Below, one piece after another: positions 45,477 through 54,796 of a DNA stretch of 64,000 bases. How positions within the stretch are numbered: the stretch's first letter is position 1; every line of letters starts with the position of its first letter. The stretch comes from Prevotella illustrans (GTDB taxonomy: Bacteria > Bacteroidota > Bacteroidia > Bacteroidales > Bacteroidaceae), in the NCBI RefSeq assembly GCF_017426725.1, contig NZ_JAERMS010000006.1, forward strand, positions 33,954 to 97,953, in the 5' to 3' direction. The notes beneath the pieces were generated by a model. The model ran no database searches, was not told where the DNA came from, and worked only from the letters and a program-made list of their open reading frames with translations. Made by a program: the position numbers and the translations under genes.

Positions 45477-46814
45477 ATGGTGAAAATATCGCATTTGCTC
45501 ATGACGCTCTTTCTTTTCGCGACGGCCTCCATGCAGGCCCAAAATCCGGTGTTGAGCGTAACCGGTGGAAAACTTCAAGGAGTGGCTTCGGCCGCACCGG
45601 GAATCAATGTGTACAAGGGCATTCCCTATGCTACGCCCCCCGTGGGCGTACTTCGCTGGCGCCGGCCGCAACCGGTCAAACCCTGGAAAGGAATAAAGAT
45701 TGCCGACCATTTTGGCAATATCTCGTGGCAGAGCGGCCAGCAACACGGTTCATTTTACTGGAAAGAGTTTTATCAAAACGGACAGGACCCCATGAGTGAG
45801 GATTGCCTCTATCTCAACGTATGGGCACCAGCAGCCACAGCCGGGAAGCCGGACGCCAAATTGCCCGTAGCCTTTTGGGTGCACGGAGGAGGTTACATCA
45901 ACGGTTACGGCCACGAAATCACGATGGACGGCGACGCCTGGGCCATGCGGGGTGTCATTCTCGTCACAATCAACTACCGACTGGGACTCTTAGGGTTCTT
46001 GGCCCATCCGGCACTTTCGGCCGAAAGCGCTGACGGAACTTCGGGCAATTACGGCACATACGACCAAATCATGGCTCTACGGTGGGTGCACGATAACATT
46101 GCTCAGTTTGGCGGCGACCCCGACAACATTACGGTGATGGGACAAAGCGCAGGTGCCGCCAGCGTAAAGAATCTGGTCATTTCGCCTATGTCGCGCCGAC
46201 TGATTCGCCGTTGCATTATTCAGAGCGGCGGGGGAATGGGCAAATTCATCGAGCCTGACGGAGACAATAAGATTGTGGACGAACGTGGACGGCTGCTCAT
46301 GGAGAAACACGGCTACACCACTATCGGACAGCTGCGTGCCGCCCGTCCCGAAGAACTGCTAAAAATAGCGGCCTGGGGTGTGGCATCGCCGCATACCGAT
46401 GGCGTGGCACTGCCCGAAAACTTCGACTCGGCTGTGAAACAAGGCCATGTGGCCGACATCGACTACATGATAGGGTGTACCGTAGACGACATCGTACCAA
46501 TGAACAAGGCCGTAGACGCCTTCTGCTATGCTCGAGACTCCATTCATACCCATAACATCTACCAGTATCTTTTTGCCCGAAAGCTACCCGGCTCGACCGA
46601 TGGAGCCTTCCACTCGGCCGAACTTTGGTACATGTTCCACACGCTCAACCGTTGCTGGCGCCCCTTCACGAGTGCCGACTATCGGCTAGCAGACGAAATA
46701 ATGGACTACTGGACTAACTTTTGCAAGAACGGAAATCCCAACGGGGAAGGCCGTGAAACGTGGCACGCCTTCACGCGTCAGAATCCGTTTGTCATGACGT
46801 TGAATGTGAAATAA
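45477..46814 (+). CDS. Type-B carboxylesterase, second copy
   Basis: 445 residues: signal peptide ending SMQAQ, then GVNVYKGIPYATPP-like start, EDCLYLNVWAP, the oxyanion loop WVHGGGYINGYG, nucleophile GQSAGAAS and a C-terminal DYWTNFCKNGNPN. It is shorter than the usual ~500-550 residues, mainly through a short region before the catalytic His. I start at ATG 45477 for its signal peptide; in-frame ATGs at 45438 and 45381 are alternatives. It closes the SusCD operon and is related to the carboxylesterase at 38980. Confidence 0.85.
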   Translation: MVKISHLLMTLFLFATASMQAQNPVLSVTGGKLQGVASAAPGINVYKGIPYATPPVGVLRWRRPQPVKPWKGIKIADHFGNISWQSGQQHGSFYWKEFYQNGQDPMSEDCLYLNVWAPAATAGKPDAKLPVAFWVHGGGYINGYGHEITMDGDAWAMRGVILVTINYRLGLLGFLAHPALSAESADGTSGNYGTYDQIMALRWVHDNIAQFGGDPDNITVMGQSAGAASVKNLVISPMSRRLIRRCIIQSGGGMGKFIEPDGDNKIVDERGRLLMEKHGYTTIGQLRAARPEELLKIAAWGVASPHTDGVALPENFDSAVKQGHVADIDYMIGCTVDDIVPMNKAVDAFCYARDSIHTHNIYQYLFARKLPGSTDGAFHSAELWYMFHTLNRCWRPFTSADYRLADEIMDYWTNFCKNGNPNGEGRETWHAFTRQNPFVMTLNVK

Positions 46815-46832
46815 GCATTACGCATTTTGCGT

Positions 46833-48113
46833 TCATTCATACTTTCCTCCTGTTATTTCACTTACTGATAGACTTCGGTAGACGATATCGTAACCACCGT
46901 TCCGGCCATCGCGCTCATAAAGGAAGGCGAGACGCCCATTATCCATTCTGACCATCGTAGAATAACACGAGGACCGATCAGTAAGACGAAGGCCTCTTTG
47001 CCAACCGTGTTTCCAAGTCTGCGTGTCGGACATGCGTTTGCCACTTGGAACCTCTTTATAAAAGAAACCTACGCTGTCACGATTGGCACTGAGAGGTACT
47101 GACTGCAAGGCCAGCCATACCCGCTTTCCCGTAGCTACTTTCCGGACCTGCAACATTAGAATCTCACCATTACAAGCATTCACCTCATGCGCCGTCATAT
47201 TATCAGGCATGACTTCCTGTCCCCAGCGCCCAATCGCTTTGCGAGCATTCGTATAACTGAAGACATTGAATTTGCGGCCGCCCGTGAGTTCACGACAACT
47301 CAACAGTACATCACCATTAGGCAGTTCTTCTACTTTCGACTCGTCTTGGGCCGTTGAAGGAGCCACCATCGTTGCTCCGCCCAACACCTGCCACGAACGA
47401 CCAAAGTCGTCGGAATAGATAACATACGTGCCGATACGATCCCTACCCTGCTGCCGCAACGGGTGAGCAATGTAGAGGCGGTAGTATTTTCCCACTTTAA
47501 CATAGCGACTTTGCATGATACGCCCCGACGTGAGAAATATGCCATCGGCCTGTCCACTACCAGGCAGTTTACCATCGTAGAAACCATAGATCATCTCTGT
47601 CAGATCGGTACCATCGTCCCATGTCTTGCCACCATCCATACTGCGGAAAAACACAGCGTGCTGCGGATCACGACGAGTGGCACGCTGATAGCCGACATTG
47701 CCTGCCACACAATGTAGCAACACCTCGTCTGACGTGCGGTCGGCCACTAAGCTCGGATCGCCATAAGCGATGCGACGCCGCTCGACAGCATGCTCATTGC
47801 CCCTGGCCACGCATACCGTGTCCGACCAAGTAAGTCCATGATCATCGCTGGAGCGCATCACAACATTAACTTGAAACAAGCCATTCTGATTACCCCAGCC
47901 AATATCTGTCTTGCTGACACGGTAGTCGCACGCGGCTAAGAGCGTACCCCGACGGGTCTGCGCAATAGCCGGAATACGATAAGGTATGGGACTCTCGGCA
48001 TTATTAAAAACGATAACTTCATTAGCGGTCGCTTGCTGGGCATACGATAAGGCCGGACAAGCCCCTCCCAAACAAGCAACAAATAACATTGAAATAATTA
48101 ATTTACAGTTCAT
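46833..48113 (-). CDS. GH33 sialidase (exo-alpha-sialidase)
   Basis: Secreted enzyme that releases terminal sialic acid from host glycans. The 426-residue protein has a signal peptide to YAQQ, the arginine motif YRIPAI (45-50), three Asp boxes (SSDDHGLTW at 88-96, SMDGGKTW, SDDFGRSW), the glutamate region DESKVEELPNGDVLLSCRE and a C-terminal YERDG...GYDIVYRSL with the catalytic tyrosine area. It converges on the carboxylesterase operon with an 18-bp gap and has its own promoter. Its link to the neighbouring glycan locus is by position only. Confidence 0.9.
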   Translation of the reverse strand: MNCKLIISMLFVACLGGACPALSYAQQATANEVIVFNNAESPIPYRIPAIAQTRRGTLLAACDYRVSKTDIGWGNQNGLFQVNVVMRSSDDHGLTWSDTVCVARGNEHAVERRRIAYGDPSLVADRTSDEVLLHCVAGNVGYQRATRRDPQHAVFFRSMDGGKTWDDGTDLTEMIYGFYDGKLPGSGQADGIFLTSGRIMQSRYVKVGKYYRLYIAHPLRQQGRDRIGTYVIYSDDFGRSWQVLGGATMVAPSTAQDESKVEELPNGDVLLSCRELTGGRKFNVFSYTNARKAIGRWGQEVMPDNMTAHEVNACNGEILMLQVRKVATGKRVWLALQSVPLSANRDSVGFFYKEVPSGKRMSDTQTWKHGWQRGLRLTDRSSCYSTMVRMDNGRLAFLYERDGRNGGYDIVYRSLSVSEITGGKYE

Positions 48114-48132
48114 AATGATTAGGTTTTGTATG

Positions 48133-48140
48133 CAAAGTTA
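48133..48140 (-). promoter_or_regulatory. -7 box of the sialidase gene
   Basis: The minus strand reads TAACTTTG, 19 bp ahead of the sialidase start codon and directly beside the divergent capsule promoter. No clear -33 element is seen. Confidence 0.5.
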
Positions 48141-48162
48141 AACAAATTAATCACATATACGG

Positions 48163-48374
48163 TTGCCATTTCCAGAATATTAACTACCTTTGCAGAAAGT
48201 AAGCGATGAAATCGTCATACTTTTGAAAAGTAAGTTATAGAATGAATCACCGTTCAATGCATACTGCGGCTGCGAAAGATGAGATCATTGCCAAGAGGCG
48301 ACCCGTGAGATCGGAAGTTAAGAATAGAGTTAACTATCGATTTACCCCGGAATTACCTATTACACAAATACTTC
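48163..48374 (+). promoter_or_regulatory. Capsule operon promoter and UpxY leader
   Basis: TTG (48163-48165) and TACCTTTG (48185-48192) are 19 bp apart, a full Bacteroidales promoter match, placing transcription start near 48200. The ~175-nt leader before upxY is where NusG-type antiterminators of this family act. I see no flanking inverted repeats of the kind that make capsule promoters invertible, so this promoter looks fixed. An open frame of 59 codons (ATG 48242) crosses the leader; its coding status is unclear. Confidence 0.65.
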
Positions 48375-48935
48375 GTGCTATTTTCCAACAACGAGATACA
48401 TTGGTTCCTGCTCTCTCCTAATTATCGTAGAGAGCTAAAGATCAAGCAATACTTTGAGTCAAAAGGAATCGCGTGTTTCGTTCCCATGCAACACACCTAC
48501 CGTATTATTGCAGGCAAGAAGCGTCTGGTAACAGTTCCCGTCATCTCCAACTATTTATTTGTAAAGTCCACGTATGACCGGCTTAAAGCCGAGAAACAAA
48601 CGCTTGAGCAGCTTGACATGCCGTTTAAGTTTCGTATGGACACGATGAGTCATCACCAACCGATTGTTATCAGCGACCGATTGATGGAAGACTTTATCAC
48701 CGTCTGTCAAAATCAACACTGCAAATTCGTTGGTTACGACAAGCAAGCCGACATCAAGAAAGGCGATCTCGTCGAAATCGTGTCAGGCCCATTTGCCGGC
48801 GTCCAAGGCTATTATGCCCGTCCTTTCAAAGATAAGTGTGTGGTAGTATTGATTGAAAACGTCGCTGCCGTATGCACTACGTATATTCCACCCAAGGCCT
48901 TGCGCCTCGTGGGAAAACAGGGGGAATTGGTATGA
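48375..48935 (+). CDS. upxY: UpxY-type NusG-like transcription antiterminator
   Basis: 186 residues: an N-terminal NGN domain (HWFLLSPNYRRELKIKQYFESKG..., VPVISNYLFVKST) and a C-terminal KOW motif (KKGDLVEIVSGPFAGVQGYY, near residue 126). Such proteins are the first gene of Bacteroidales capsule operons and let polymerase read through the long cluster. The only conventional start is GTG at 48375; upstream in-frame codons contain no ATG. It commits the following flippase, polymerase and transferase genes to one transcript. Confidence 0.9.
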   Translation: MLFSNNEIHWFLLSPNYRRELKIKQYFESKGIACFVPMQHTYRIIAGKKRLVTVPVISNYLFVKSTYDRLKAEKQTLEQLDMPFKFRMDTMSHHQPIVISDRLMEDFITVCQNQHCKFVGYDKQADIKKGDLVEIVSGPFAGVQGYYARPFKDKCVVVLIENVAAVCTTYIPPKALRLVGKQGELV

Positions 48936-49186
48936 CACAGGAGAAGAAAGCCAGAAGAGTTGTTCAAATCATACACAGGGCATTGCAACAATAAAGACAG
49001 GTGAAGGTAGGACATTCATGCTAAGTAAAATGACGGGTAAATTAATCTCCAAAAGAATTGAGGCTCTTAGAGTTTATTTGTATATTCATCATGTCAATTA
49101 CCCGATTTAAAGTTTTGTGGAATAAGGTGGCGTTCTTCATTTTTTGTGGGTAGAGTAAAAAACGAAGAATAAAGTAAAGCTTATTT
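48936..49186. other. Gap between upxY and the flippase gene
   Basis: I see no gene; an UpxZ inhibitor gene, often found here, is absent. Sequence becomes clearly more AT-rich toward the right, marking entry into the variable part of the locus. Confidence 0.5.
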
Positions 49187-50566
49187 ATGTTTAAAATAAA
49201 AGATTCTGAGCAGATACCATTAAAGTTTAAGGAAATACTAAATGACAAGTCTTCAAGGTCGAAGGAGGCTTTAAAGAATATTCTCCTCTCTTTTGCGGCA
49301 AAAGCCATCAGTATTTTAAGTTCTTTACTTATAATCCCACTTACTATCAATTATGTCAATCCGACTCAATATGGTGTATGGCTTACTTTGTCGTCGGTCA
49401 TAGGGTGGATAAGTTATTTTGACCTTGGTCTGGGGAATGGCTTCCGAAATAGGTTCACAAAAGCAAGAGCTGATGGCGACGATTTACTTGCAACAAAATA
49501 TTTAAGCACAACTTACTTTTGTATAACCGCTATTTTAGTATGTGTATTCTTTGTTGTACTTGTACTAAATAATTTTGTGAACTGGGCATCCTTCCTAAGA
49601 ATCAGTCAAGTTTATCAGAAAGAACTTCATTCAATATTCTCTATTTTGTGTTTTTTCTTTTGCTTGAATATGGTTACGAATATTTTTGGAACCATGCTGA
49701 TAGCTGATCAAAAGCCTGGCTTAAACTCGATGATACAGGGAGGAGGACAACTTTTATCTCTCTTGGTAATCTTTATATTGACCAAGGTTTCTTCCGGAAG
49801 CCTACTGAACCTTGCCTTATTCTATTCGGGAGTTCCTTGTATACTAATGCTGATAACCTCTATTCTTGCTTTTAAGTATTCTCGATACCATAATATTCGT
49901 CCAAGACTTTCTTTGATAAGATTTTCCCTTATTAAAGACATTTTAAGTTTAGGAATTCAATTTTTTCTCATCTACATCTGCTTAATAGCAATTTTCCAGA
50001 TTATAAATATCGTGATAGCCAAAGAGATCGGTCCTATTGGTGTAACCCAATATAACATTGCGTCGCGATATTTCAATATTCTATATATGTTGATTATTAT
50101 AGTCATAACCCCTTTTTGGTCTGCTTTTACAGATGCATTTACCAAACAAGACTACAAATGGATGAGATCTGCGGTAAAGAAACTGGAAAGGGTTTGGCTT
50201 ATCAGTATCCTTGCAGAATTTATTCTACTTGCCATATCCCCTTTCGTGTATCATATCTGGATAGGCAAATCCGTACACGTCCCCTTCTTGATATCTGTAT
50301 CTGTTTGCTTGTTCATTTCTTCGCAAAGTATTGGAACAATCTATATGTATCTCATCAATGGAATAGGGAAAATCAGAATACAAACAATAATATACGTTAT
50401 ATTCGCAATTTCTTCTTGGTCTACCATGGTATATGCAAGTAAGCATTGGGGAATAAACGGAATAATCCTGTTGCCAACCATTGTATATATCATACAAGCA
50501 ATATTTGGGAAGATACAACTTTCCAAAATCTTGGAAAAGAAAGACCGTGGACTATGGGCCAAATAG
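49187..50566 (+). CDS. wzx: Wzx-like polysaccharide flippase
   Basis: 459 residues with about 12 hydrophobic helices and the family start LSFAAKAISILSSLLIIPLTINYVNPTQYGVW. It moves lipid-linked repeat units across the inner membrane. It is the first structural gene of the capsule locus and is followed by the Wzy polymerase 37 bp later. A basic, hydrophilic 30-residue N-terminal tail precedes the first helix; a start at a later codon cannot be excluded. Confidence 0.88.
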   Translation: MFKIKDSEQIPLKFKEILNDKSSRSKEALKNILLSFAAKAISILSSLLIIPLTINYVNPTQYGVWLTLSSVIGWISYFDLGLGNGFRNRFTKARADGDDLLATKYLSTTYFCITAILVCVFFVVLVLNNFVNWASFLRISQVYQKELHSIFSILCFFFCLNMVTNIFGTMLIADQKPGLNSMIQGGGQLLSLLVIFILTKVSSGSLLNLALFYSGVPCILMLITSILAFKYSRYHNIRPRLSLIRFSLIKDILSLGIQFFLIYICLIAIFQIINIVIAKEIGPIGVTQYNIASRYFNILYMLIIIVITPFWSAFTDAFTKQDYKWMRSAVKKLERVWLISILAEFILLAISPFVYHIWIGKSVHVPFLISVSVCLFISSQSIGTIYMYLINGIGKIRIQTIIYVIFAISSWSTMVYASKHWGINGIILLPTIVYIIQAIFGKIQLSKILEKKDRGLWAK

Positions 50567-50603
50567 AAAAATCCTTGCATAAAGTCTACGATCGGTTTGT
50601 AAT

Positions 50604-51812
50604 ATGAGCAAGCTTATATACACGTTAATACTGTGCTTGATATTATGGTGTGTTAATAATTTCTTTTATATTATTATCAGTCCATATTCAGTAGTTATAT
50701 ACATATTCTTGGTACTTTTCATTGTATTATCGCAAAGGAAAAAGAAATGCAAATTTGCTTTTAACAGTCCCATCTTACTGTTCATGCTTTGTTATATCAT
50801 TTCAATGCTCTATCAGATGATATACAACGTGATGCCCCTAAGTAATATTTTAAAGGGCTATATGTTATTGCTAAGCACCTTCTTGTTATATTTTCCTCTT
50901 ACTAAACTCAGGCAGAGATATGGTGATAGCATTATCAAGAATCCTATAAATATAATGGCTACTATTCTTTCCATTATACTATTAGGACAATCTTTTCTTA
51001 ACTTCCATTGGTTAAACATAGAAACCAATGAAAGGTATTATGGAATGAGAGCCTTGGTAGGATTACATTTGTTAGTGTTCTCTGCGATATTACAATTTGA
51101 CAGACTTTTCCACAAGGAGAAAAAAAACAGAATTCTTAAATATATACAGTTTCTGATAGTATTATCTGCCATAATCTTCGTGTGCCAGACACGTTCCATC
51201 AACAGTTCTATCATCATTTGCTTATCTGTTTATTTAATAGTTAGAATTTATCAGAATAGGAGGAAATGGACAAATGCCATCGTTATTTTTATTGTCATAA
51301 TCTCCATTCCCTATTCTGTCATCCAACTGTACGACTACATATATAATACCGTTTCAACCAGTTTGTCTGCCAATGAAGCATCCTCCATTCAGCGACTATA
51401 CGCCTATCATTATTACTGGACACTCTTTCTACAACATCCTTTTGTGGGAATTGGTCTACAAGAAGGAAGTCTGAATATACTCTCTTATGATGGGATACAG
51501 AACCGGTTATACATCGCAGATGTCGGCGTCGTCGGATTTGTTGCTTCCTTTGGTATTCTGGGGATTATTGTATACAGCTACCTTATAGCTAAATATGGTA
51601 GCATACTAAAGCATAATCCAAAGCCCTTATTTTTTGCTATACTCACAATTATCGTCATATTAGCTCCATTCAACGCTTTAACAAACTTCTCTGACCAACT
51701 TATCCTATTAGTCTTCTGTTTCAGCCTAATGGACAAACAGGAAACAAGAAAACCAAGAAAAAATAAATCTCACAAATTCCATGCTCATCAGCATCATCAT
51801 ACCAACCTATAA
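50604..51812 (+). CDS. wzy: Wzy-like O-antigen/capsule polymerase
   Basis: 402 residues with about 10-11 membrane helices and one large periplasmic loop holding the family motif HPFVGIGLQEGSLN. It joins repeat units after Wzx export. Very low sequence conservation is normal for this family, so the call rests on topology, motif and position. Its C-terminus overlaps the next glycosyltransferase start by 32 bp. Confidence 0.85.
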   Translation: MSKLIYTLILCLILWCVNNFFYIIISPYSVVIYIFLVLFIVLSQRKKKCKFAFNSPILLFMLCYIISMLYQMIYNVMPLSNILKGYMLLLSTFLLYFPLTKLRQRYGDSIIKNPINIMATILSIILLGQSFLNFHWLNIETNERYYGMRALVGLHLLVFSAILQFDRLFHKEKKNRILKYIQFLIVLSAIIFVCQTRSINSSIIICLSVYLIVRIYQNRRKWTNAIVIFIVIISIPYSVIQLYDYIYNTVSTSLSANEASSIQRLYAYHYYWTLFLQHPFVGIGLQEGSLNILSYDGIQNRLYIADVGVVGFVASFGILGIIVYSYLIAKYGSILKHNPKPLFFAILTIIVILAPFNALTNFSDQLILLVFCFSLMDKQETRKPRKNKSHKFHAHQHHHTNL

Positions 51813-52674
51813 AAGACCTCATTTACTATCCAAAGCTATTGACAGCTGTCTGGCACAGACCTATAAGGATGTCGAAATTATTGTTGTCAGTGACAATGAT
51901 ATAGACAGTAATGAAGAAATGGAGACCCTACAGGTAATTGAATCTTACAAAGGAAAGATACATTATCTGCCTACTATCGGTAATCATGGTGGAAGTTATA
52001 CCAGAAACAGGGGATTAAGGGAAGCTAAGGGCGAATACGTTAACTTTCTGGATGATGACGACTGTTTGTATCCGACAAAGATAGAGAAGCAAGTTGCCAT
52101 TCTTGAGAAAACAAGAGAAACGTTGGCATGCGTGGGATGTTTGGCCGCAATAAAAGATGCGGACGGGAAAATACTGAGAATAGAGAAGCCCGAGTATAAT
52201 CCTCACGATATTTTCTTCTCTGAATTAAATTGTAACATCTGCACCACAAGTGTTGCGTTGGTCAGAAAAGAAGCATGTGTAAAAAGTGGAGGTTGGCAAA
52301 CAATAGAGTCCTCCCAAGAACATCTTTTCTTCATCAACTTATTCAAAATCATGCCAACCTTTGCTTATGTACATGAGATTTTGTTGGATATCAACTGGCA
52401 CGCCGGAACAAGAGTCTCGACAAACAAGCATAAACCGTTAGGCACTCTAAAGTTGACAGAAATCATAAGGCAGTTTTATAAAAACATGCCAAAAGAGAAA
52501 GTCAGACAGATACAACTTTCCCGTCTCAAGCAAGATATATATGCTTATCTTTTATTGGATGACATCCAAAAGGCAATGGTACTTTACAGGAGAAGATTAA
52601 AGTTATCCATTCTAAATAAGGATAACATAAAAATATTAGTAAAGATTATACTCCACCTTGTGAAAGCACAATGA
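51781..52674 (+). CDS. Family 2 glycosyltransferase
   Basis: 297 residues of GT-A fold: SIIIPTYKRPHLLSKAI at the start, VSDNDIDSN, then NHGGSYTRNRGL and the metal-binding FLDDDDCLYPTK. It adds a sugar to the lipid-linked repeat unit on the cytoplasmic face; donor and linkage are unknown. It overlaps wzy at its start and the next gene by 4 bp at its end, so translation is coupled. Confidence 0.9.
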   Translation: MLISIIIPTYKRPHLLSKAIDSCLAQTYKDVEIIVVSDNDIDSNEEMETLQVIESYKGKIHYLPTIGNHGGSYTRNRGLREAKGEYVNFLDDDDCLYPTKIEKQVAILEKTRETLACVGCLAAIKDADGKILRIEKPEYNPHDIFFSELNCNICTTSVALVRKEACVKSGGWQTIESSQEHLFFINLFKIMPTFAYVHEILLDINWHAGTRVSTNKHKPLGTLKLTEIIRQFYKNMPKEKVRQIQLSRLKQDIYAYLLLDDIQKAMVLYRRRLKLSILNKDNIKILVKIILHLVKAQ

Positions 52675-53606
52675 ATTTTGAAGTAATTATCCCTATTGCG
52701 GCCAATGACATTGCCGATTTAATACAAAATATACACGAGATACACCGGCATATTCATGCTGATAAATATGTTGTAATTGGTCCAGAGTCTGTCAGAAAAG
52801 AGATTGAAAGTATTGATTTCCTTTCTTTTATGGATGAAAATGAGGTTGTTTCCGGACTTACGTTCGATAAGGTAAGGCAGGATATAGAAAGTATTTATCC
52901 CAAGGCAAGCAGAAGGACTGGCTGGTATTTTCAGCAATTTCTGAAACTTGCTTATGCTTTCCGTTGTGGGACAGATTATTACCTTTCTTGGGACAGTGAC
53001 ACCTTGCCTCTTAGAAATCTATCTTTTTTTAATTCTTACGGAAAGCCTTTTCTCGATTACCTTCCCAAAGAATATGGAGATGAAGATTACCAAGTAACCA
53101 TACAAAAGCTATTTCCCGAATTCACGTCACGTACCGATAAATCATATATTACTGAACACATGATATTTAAATGTGATATTGTCAAGACCATCATATCACA
53201 AATAGAATCCAAAGAACATCTTTCCGGGAGGGTATTCTACGAAAAGATTCTGCACTCTATCAATACTAAGGCTTTTAATCTTAGTGCTTTCAGTGAATTC
53301 GAGACATATTCAGCTTTCATCTTAAATAAGAATCCAGATTGCTATATTGAAAGAAAATGGAAAAATCTTCGAAACGGCAGATTTTATTTTGGAACTCAAC
53401 TGACAGAACCAGAAAAGAGCTGGCTTGCAAAAAGCTTTGATGTTATATCACTGGAGAATTATGACAGGCAATACTGGATTACAAGGCTTATAATAAAATA
53501 TGCGGAAGGACGAATACCATTCACTCGTATATACAAGTGGATCAATCCTGTTTATAAGATATATTATAGAATCAGACTCGCTCTAAGGAAAGTTATCAGA
53601 TCATAA
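52671..53606 (+). CDS. DUF6492-type putative glycosyltransferase
   Basis: 311 residues, soluble. The segment GWYFQQFLKLAYAFRCG, followed by YYLSWDSDTLPLRNL with a DxD motif and EHMIFK, is characteristic of DUF6492 proteins in polysaccharide clusters. The DSD suggests a GT-A nucleotide-sugar enzyme, but activity has not been read directly from sequence. It overlaps its upstream neighbour by 4 bp and abuts the next gene. Confidence 0.75.
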   Translation: MNFEVIIPIAANDIADLIQNIHEIHRHIHADKYVVIGPESVRKEIESIDFLSFMDENEVVSGLTFDKVRQDIESIYPKASRRTGWYFQQFLKLAYAFRCGTDYYLSWDSDTLPLRNLSFFNSYGKPFLDYLPKEYGDEDYQVTIQKLFPEFTSRTDKSYITEHMIFKCDIVKTIISQIESKEHLSGRVFYEKILHSINTKAFNLSAFSEFETYSAFILNKNPDCYIERKWKNLRNGRFYFGTQLTEPEKSWLAKSFDVISLENYDRQYWITRLIIKYAEGRIPFTRIYKWINPVYKIYYRIRLALRKVIRS

Positions 53607-54796
53607 TGAAGGTACTTGTACAAATTACCTCGGCCTCGACCGGAGGGATTGGGCGCCTGACAAGAGATATATGCGATACGTTGCCAGTAAGCGAATATAA
53701 GGCTTTTATTGCGTATGGACGCGGAGATTTGGTCCGAAAGAAGTATGATTATAAATTCGACCATAAGCTGGATATTTATGTTCATGCCATCTTGTCCAGA
53801 ATAGCAGATGGGACCGGGTTGGGGTCGTATGTAGGCACTCGCCGTCTCGTCAAGTGGCTTCGTCATATAAAGCCGGATATAATACACTTACATAACTTAC
53901 ATGGCTATTATATAAATATCCCTGTATTGTTCAAATATCTTGCTAAAACAAATATCCCAGTTGTATGGACTTTCCATGACTGTTGGAACTTCACTGGACA
54001 TTGTACACACTTCAGCCTTATACAATGTCATAAATGGAAAGACATGTGCTACCATTGCCCACAACTTGGAAAATATCCCATATCCTATTTTGATTATTCA
54101 ACAAGAAACTATTTCCTAAAGAAGAAATATTATTGTTCGCTACGGAATCTGACAATTGTGACTCCGAGCAAGTGGCTGCAAGGCTTGGTTGAGGCGTCTT
54201 TCTTACGAAAGTATCCGTCCATTGTCATTAATAACGGTATAGATTTAAAGTTGTTCAGGGTAAAAAGCAATTATTCAAGAATAAAAGTTGGAAACAGAAA
54301 GATTATCCTTGGCCTGGCTTCCACATGGTCTGACAGGAAAGGACTGGGGGATTTTCTTAAGCTATCTCAATCTTTAAGCGATGAGTATGTCATCGTGTTG
54401 GTCGGTCTCACAAAGTCTTTAATAAAAAAACTACCCGGTAACGTTGTGGGAATAACACATACAGAAAACGCAGAACAGCTGGTAGACTTGTATAACAATG
54501 CTTTCGTGTTTATCAATCCCACCTATGAAGACAACTTTCCGACAACCAATATAGAGGCAATGGCATGCGGCACCAGTGTGATAACCTACAACACCGGGGG
54601 AAGCCCGGAGTCTTTGACATTAGAAACAGGCTACGTATTAGAACAAGGGGATGTTAAAGGTATACTTCAGGTAATAAGATGTCATGTCAAAAATGAATTA
54701 ACAATCAAAGCATGCAGAGAGCGTGCAATGCAATTTGATAAATTCACAGTTTTCTCTAAATATAAGGAACTCTATGGCAGAATCATCAACACATAA
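53606..54796 (+). CDS. Family 4 glycosyltransferase (GT-B)
   Basis: 396 residues. N-terminal ITSASTGGIGRLTRDI and IIHLHNLHGYYIN, a cysteine-rich WTFHDCWNFTGHCTHF with CHKWKDMCYHC as in WcaC-like transferases, and the C-terminal donor site with the E-x7-E motif in PTYEDNFPTTNIEAMACG. It uses a nucleotide-sugar donor on the growing repeat unit. The following gene starts inside its last 23 bp. Confidence 0.88.
   Translation: MKVLVQITSASTGGIGRLTRDICDTLPVSEYKAFIAYGRGDLVRKKYDYKFDHKLDIYVHAILSRIADGTGLGSYVGTRRLVKWLRHIKPDIIHLHNLHGYYINIPVLFKYLAKTNIPVVWTFHDCWNFTGHCTHFSLIQCHKWKDMCYHCPQLGKYPISYFDYSTRNYFLKKKYYCSLRNLTIVTPSKWLQGLVEASFLRKYPSIVINNGIDLKLFRVKSNYSRIKVGNRKIILGLASTWSDRKGLGDFLKLSQSLSDEYVIVLVGLTKSLIKKLPGNVVGITHTENAEQLVDLYNNAFVFINPTYEDNFPTTNIEAMACGTSVITYNTGGSPESLTLETGYVLEQGDVKGILQVIRCHVKNELTIKACRERAMQFDKFTVFSKYKELYGRIINT

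Noticed and set aside
46822-46834. ACGCA-TTT-TGCGT hairpin between the carboxylesterase and sialidase genes as a terminator
   Set aside because: Only a 5-bp stem without a T run; too weak to support.
48114-48200. Invertible capsule promoter
   Set aside because: No pair of inverted repeats flanking the promoter was found, and no invertase gene is nearby.
48242-48421. 59-codon open frame in the capsule leader as a gene
   Set aside because: No recognisable domain, and most of it lies where a non-coding leader is expected; kept only as an observation.
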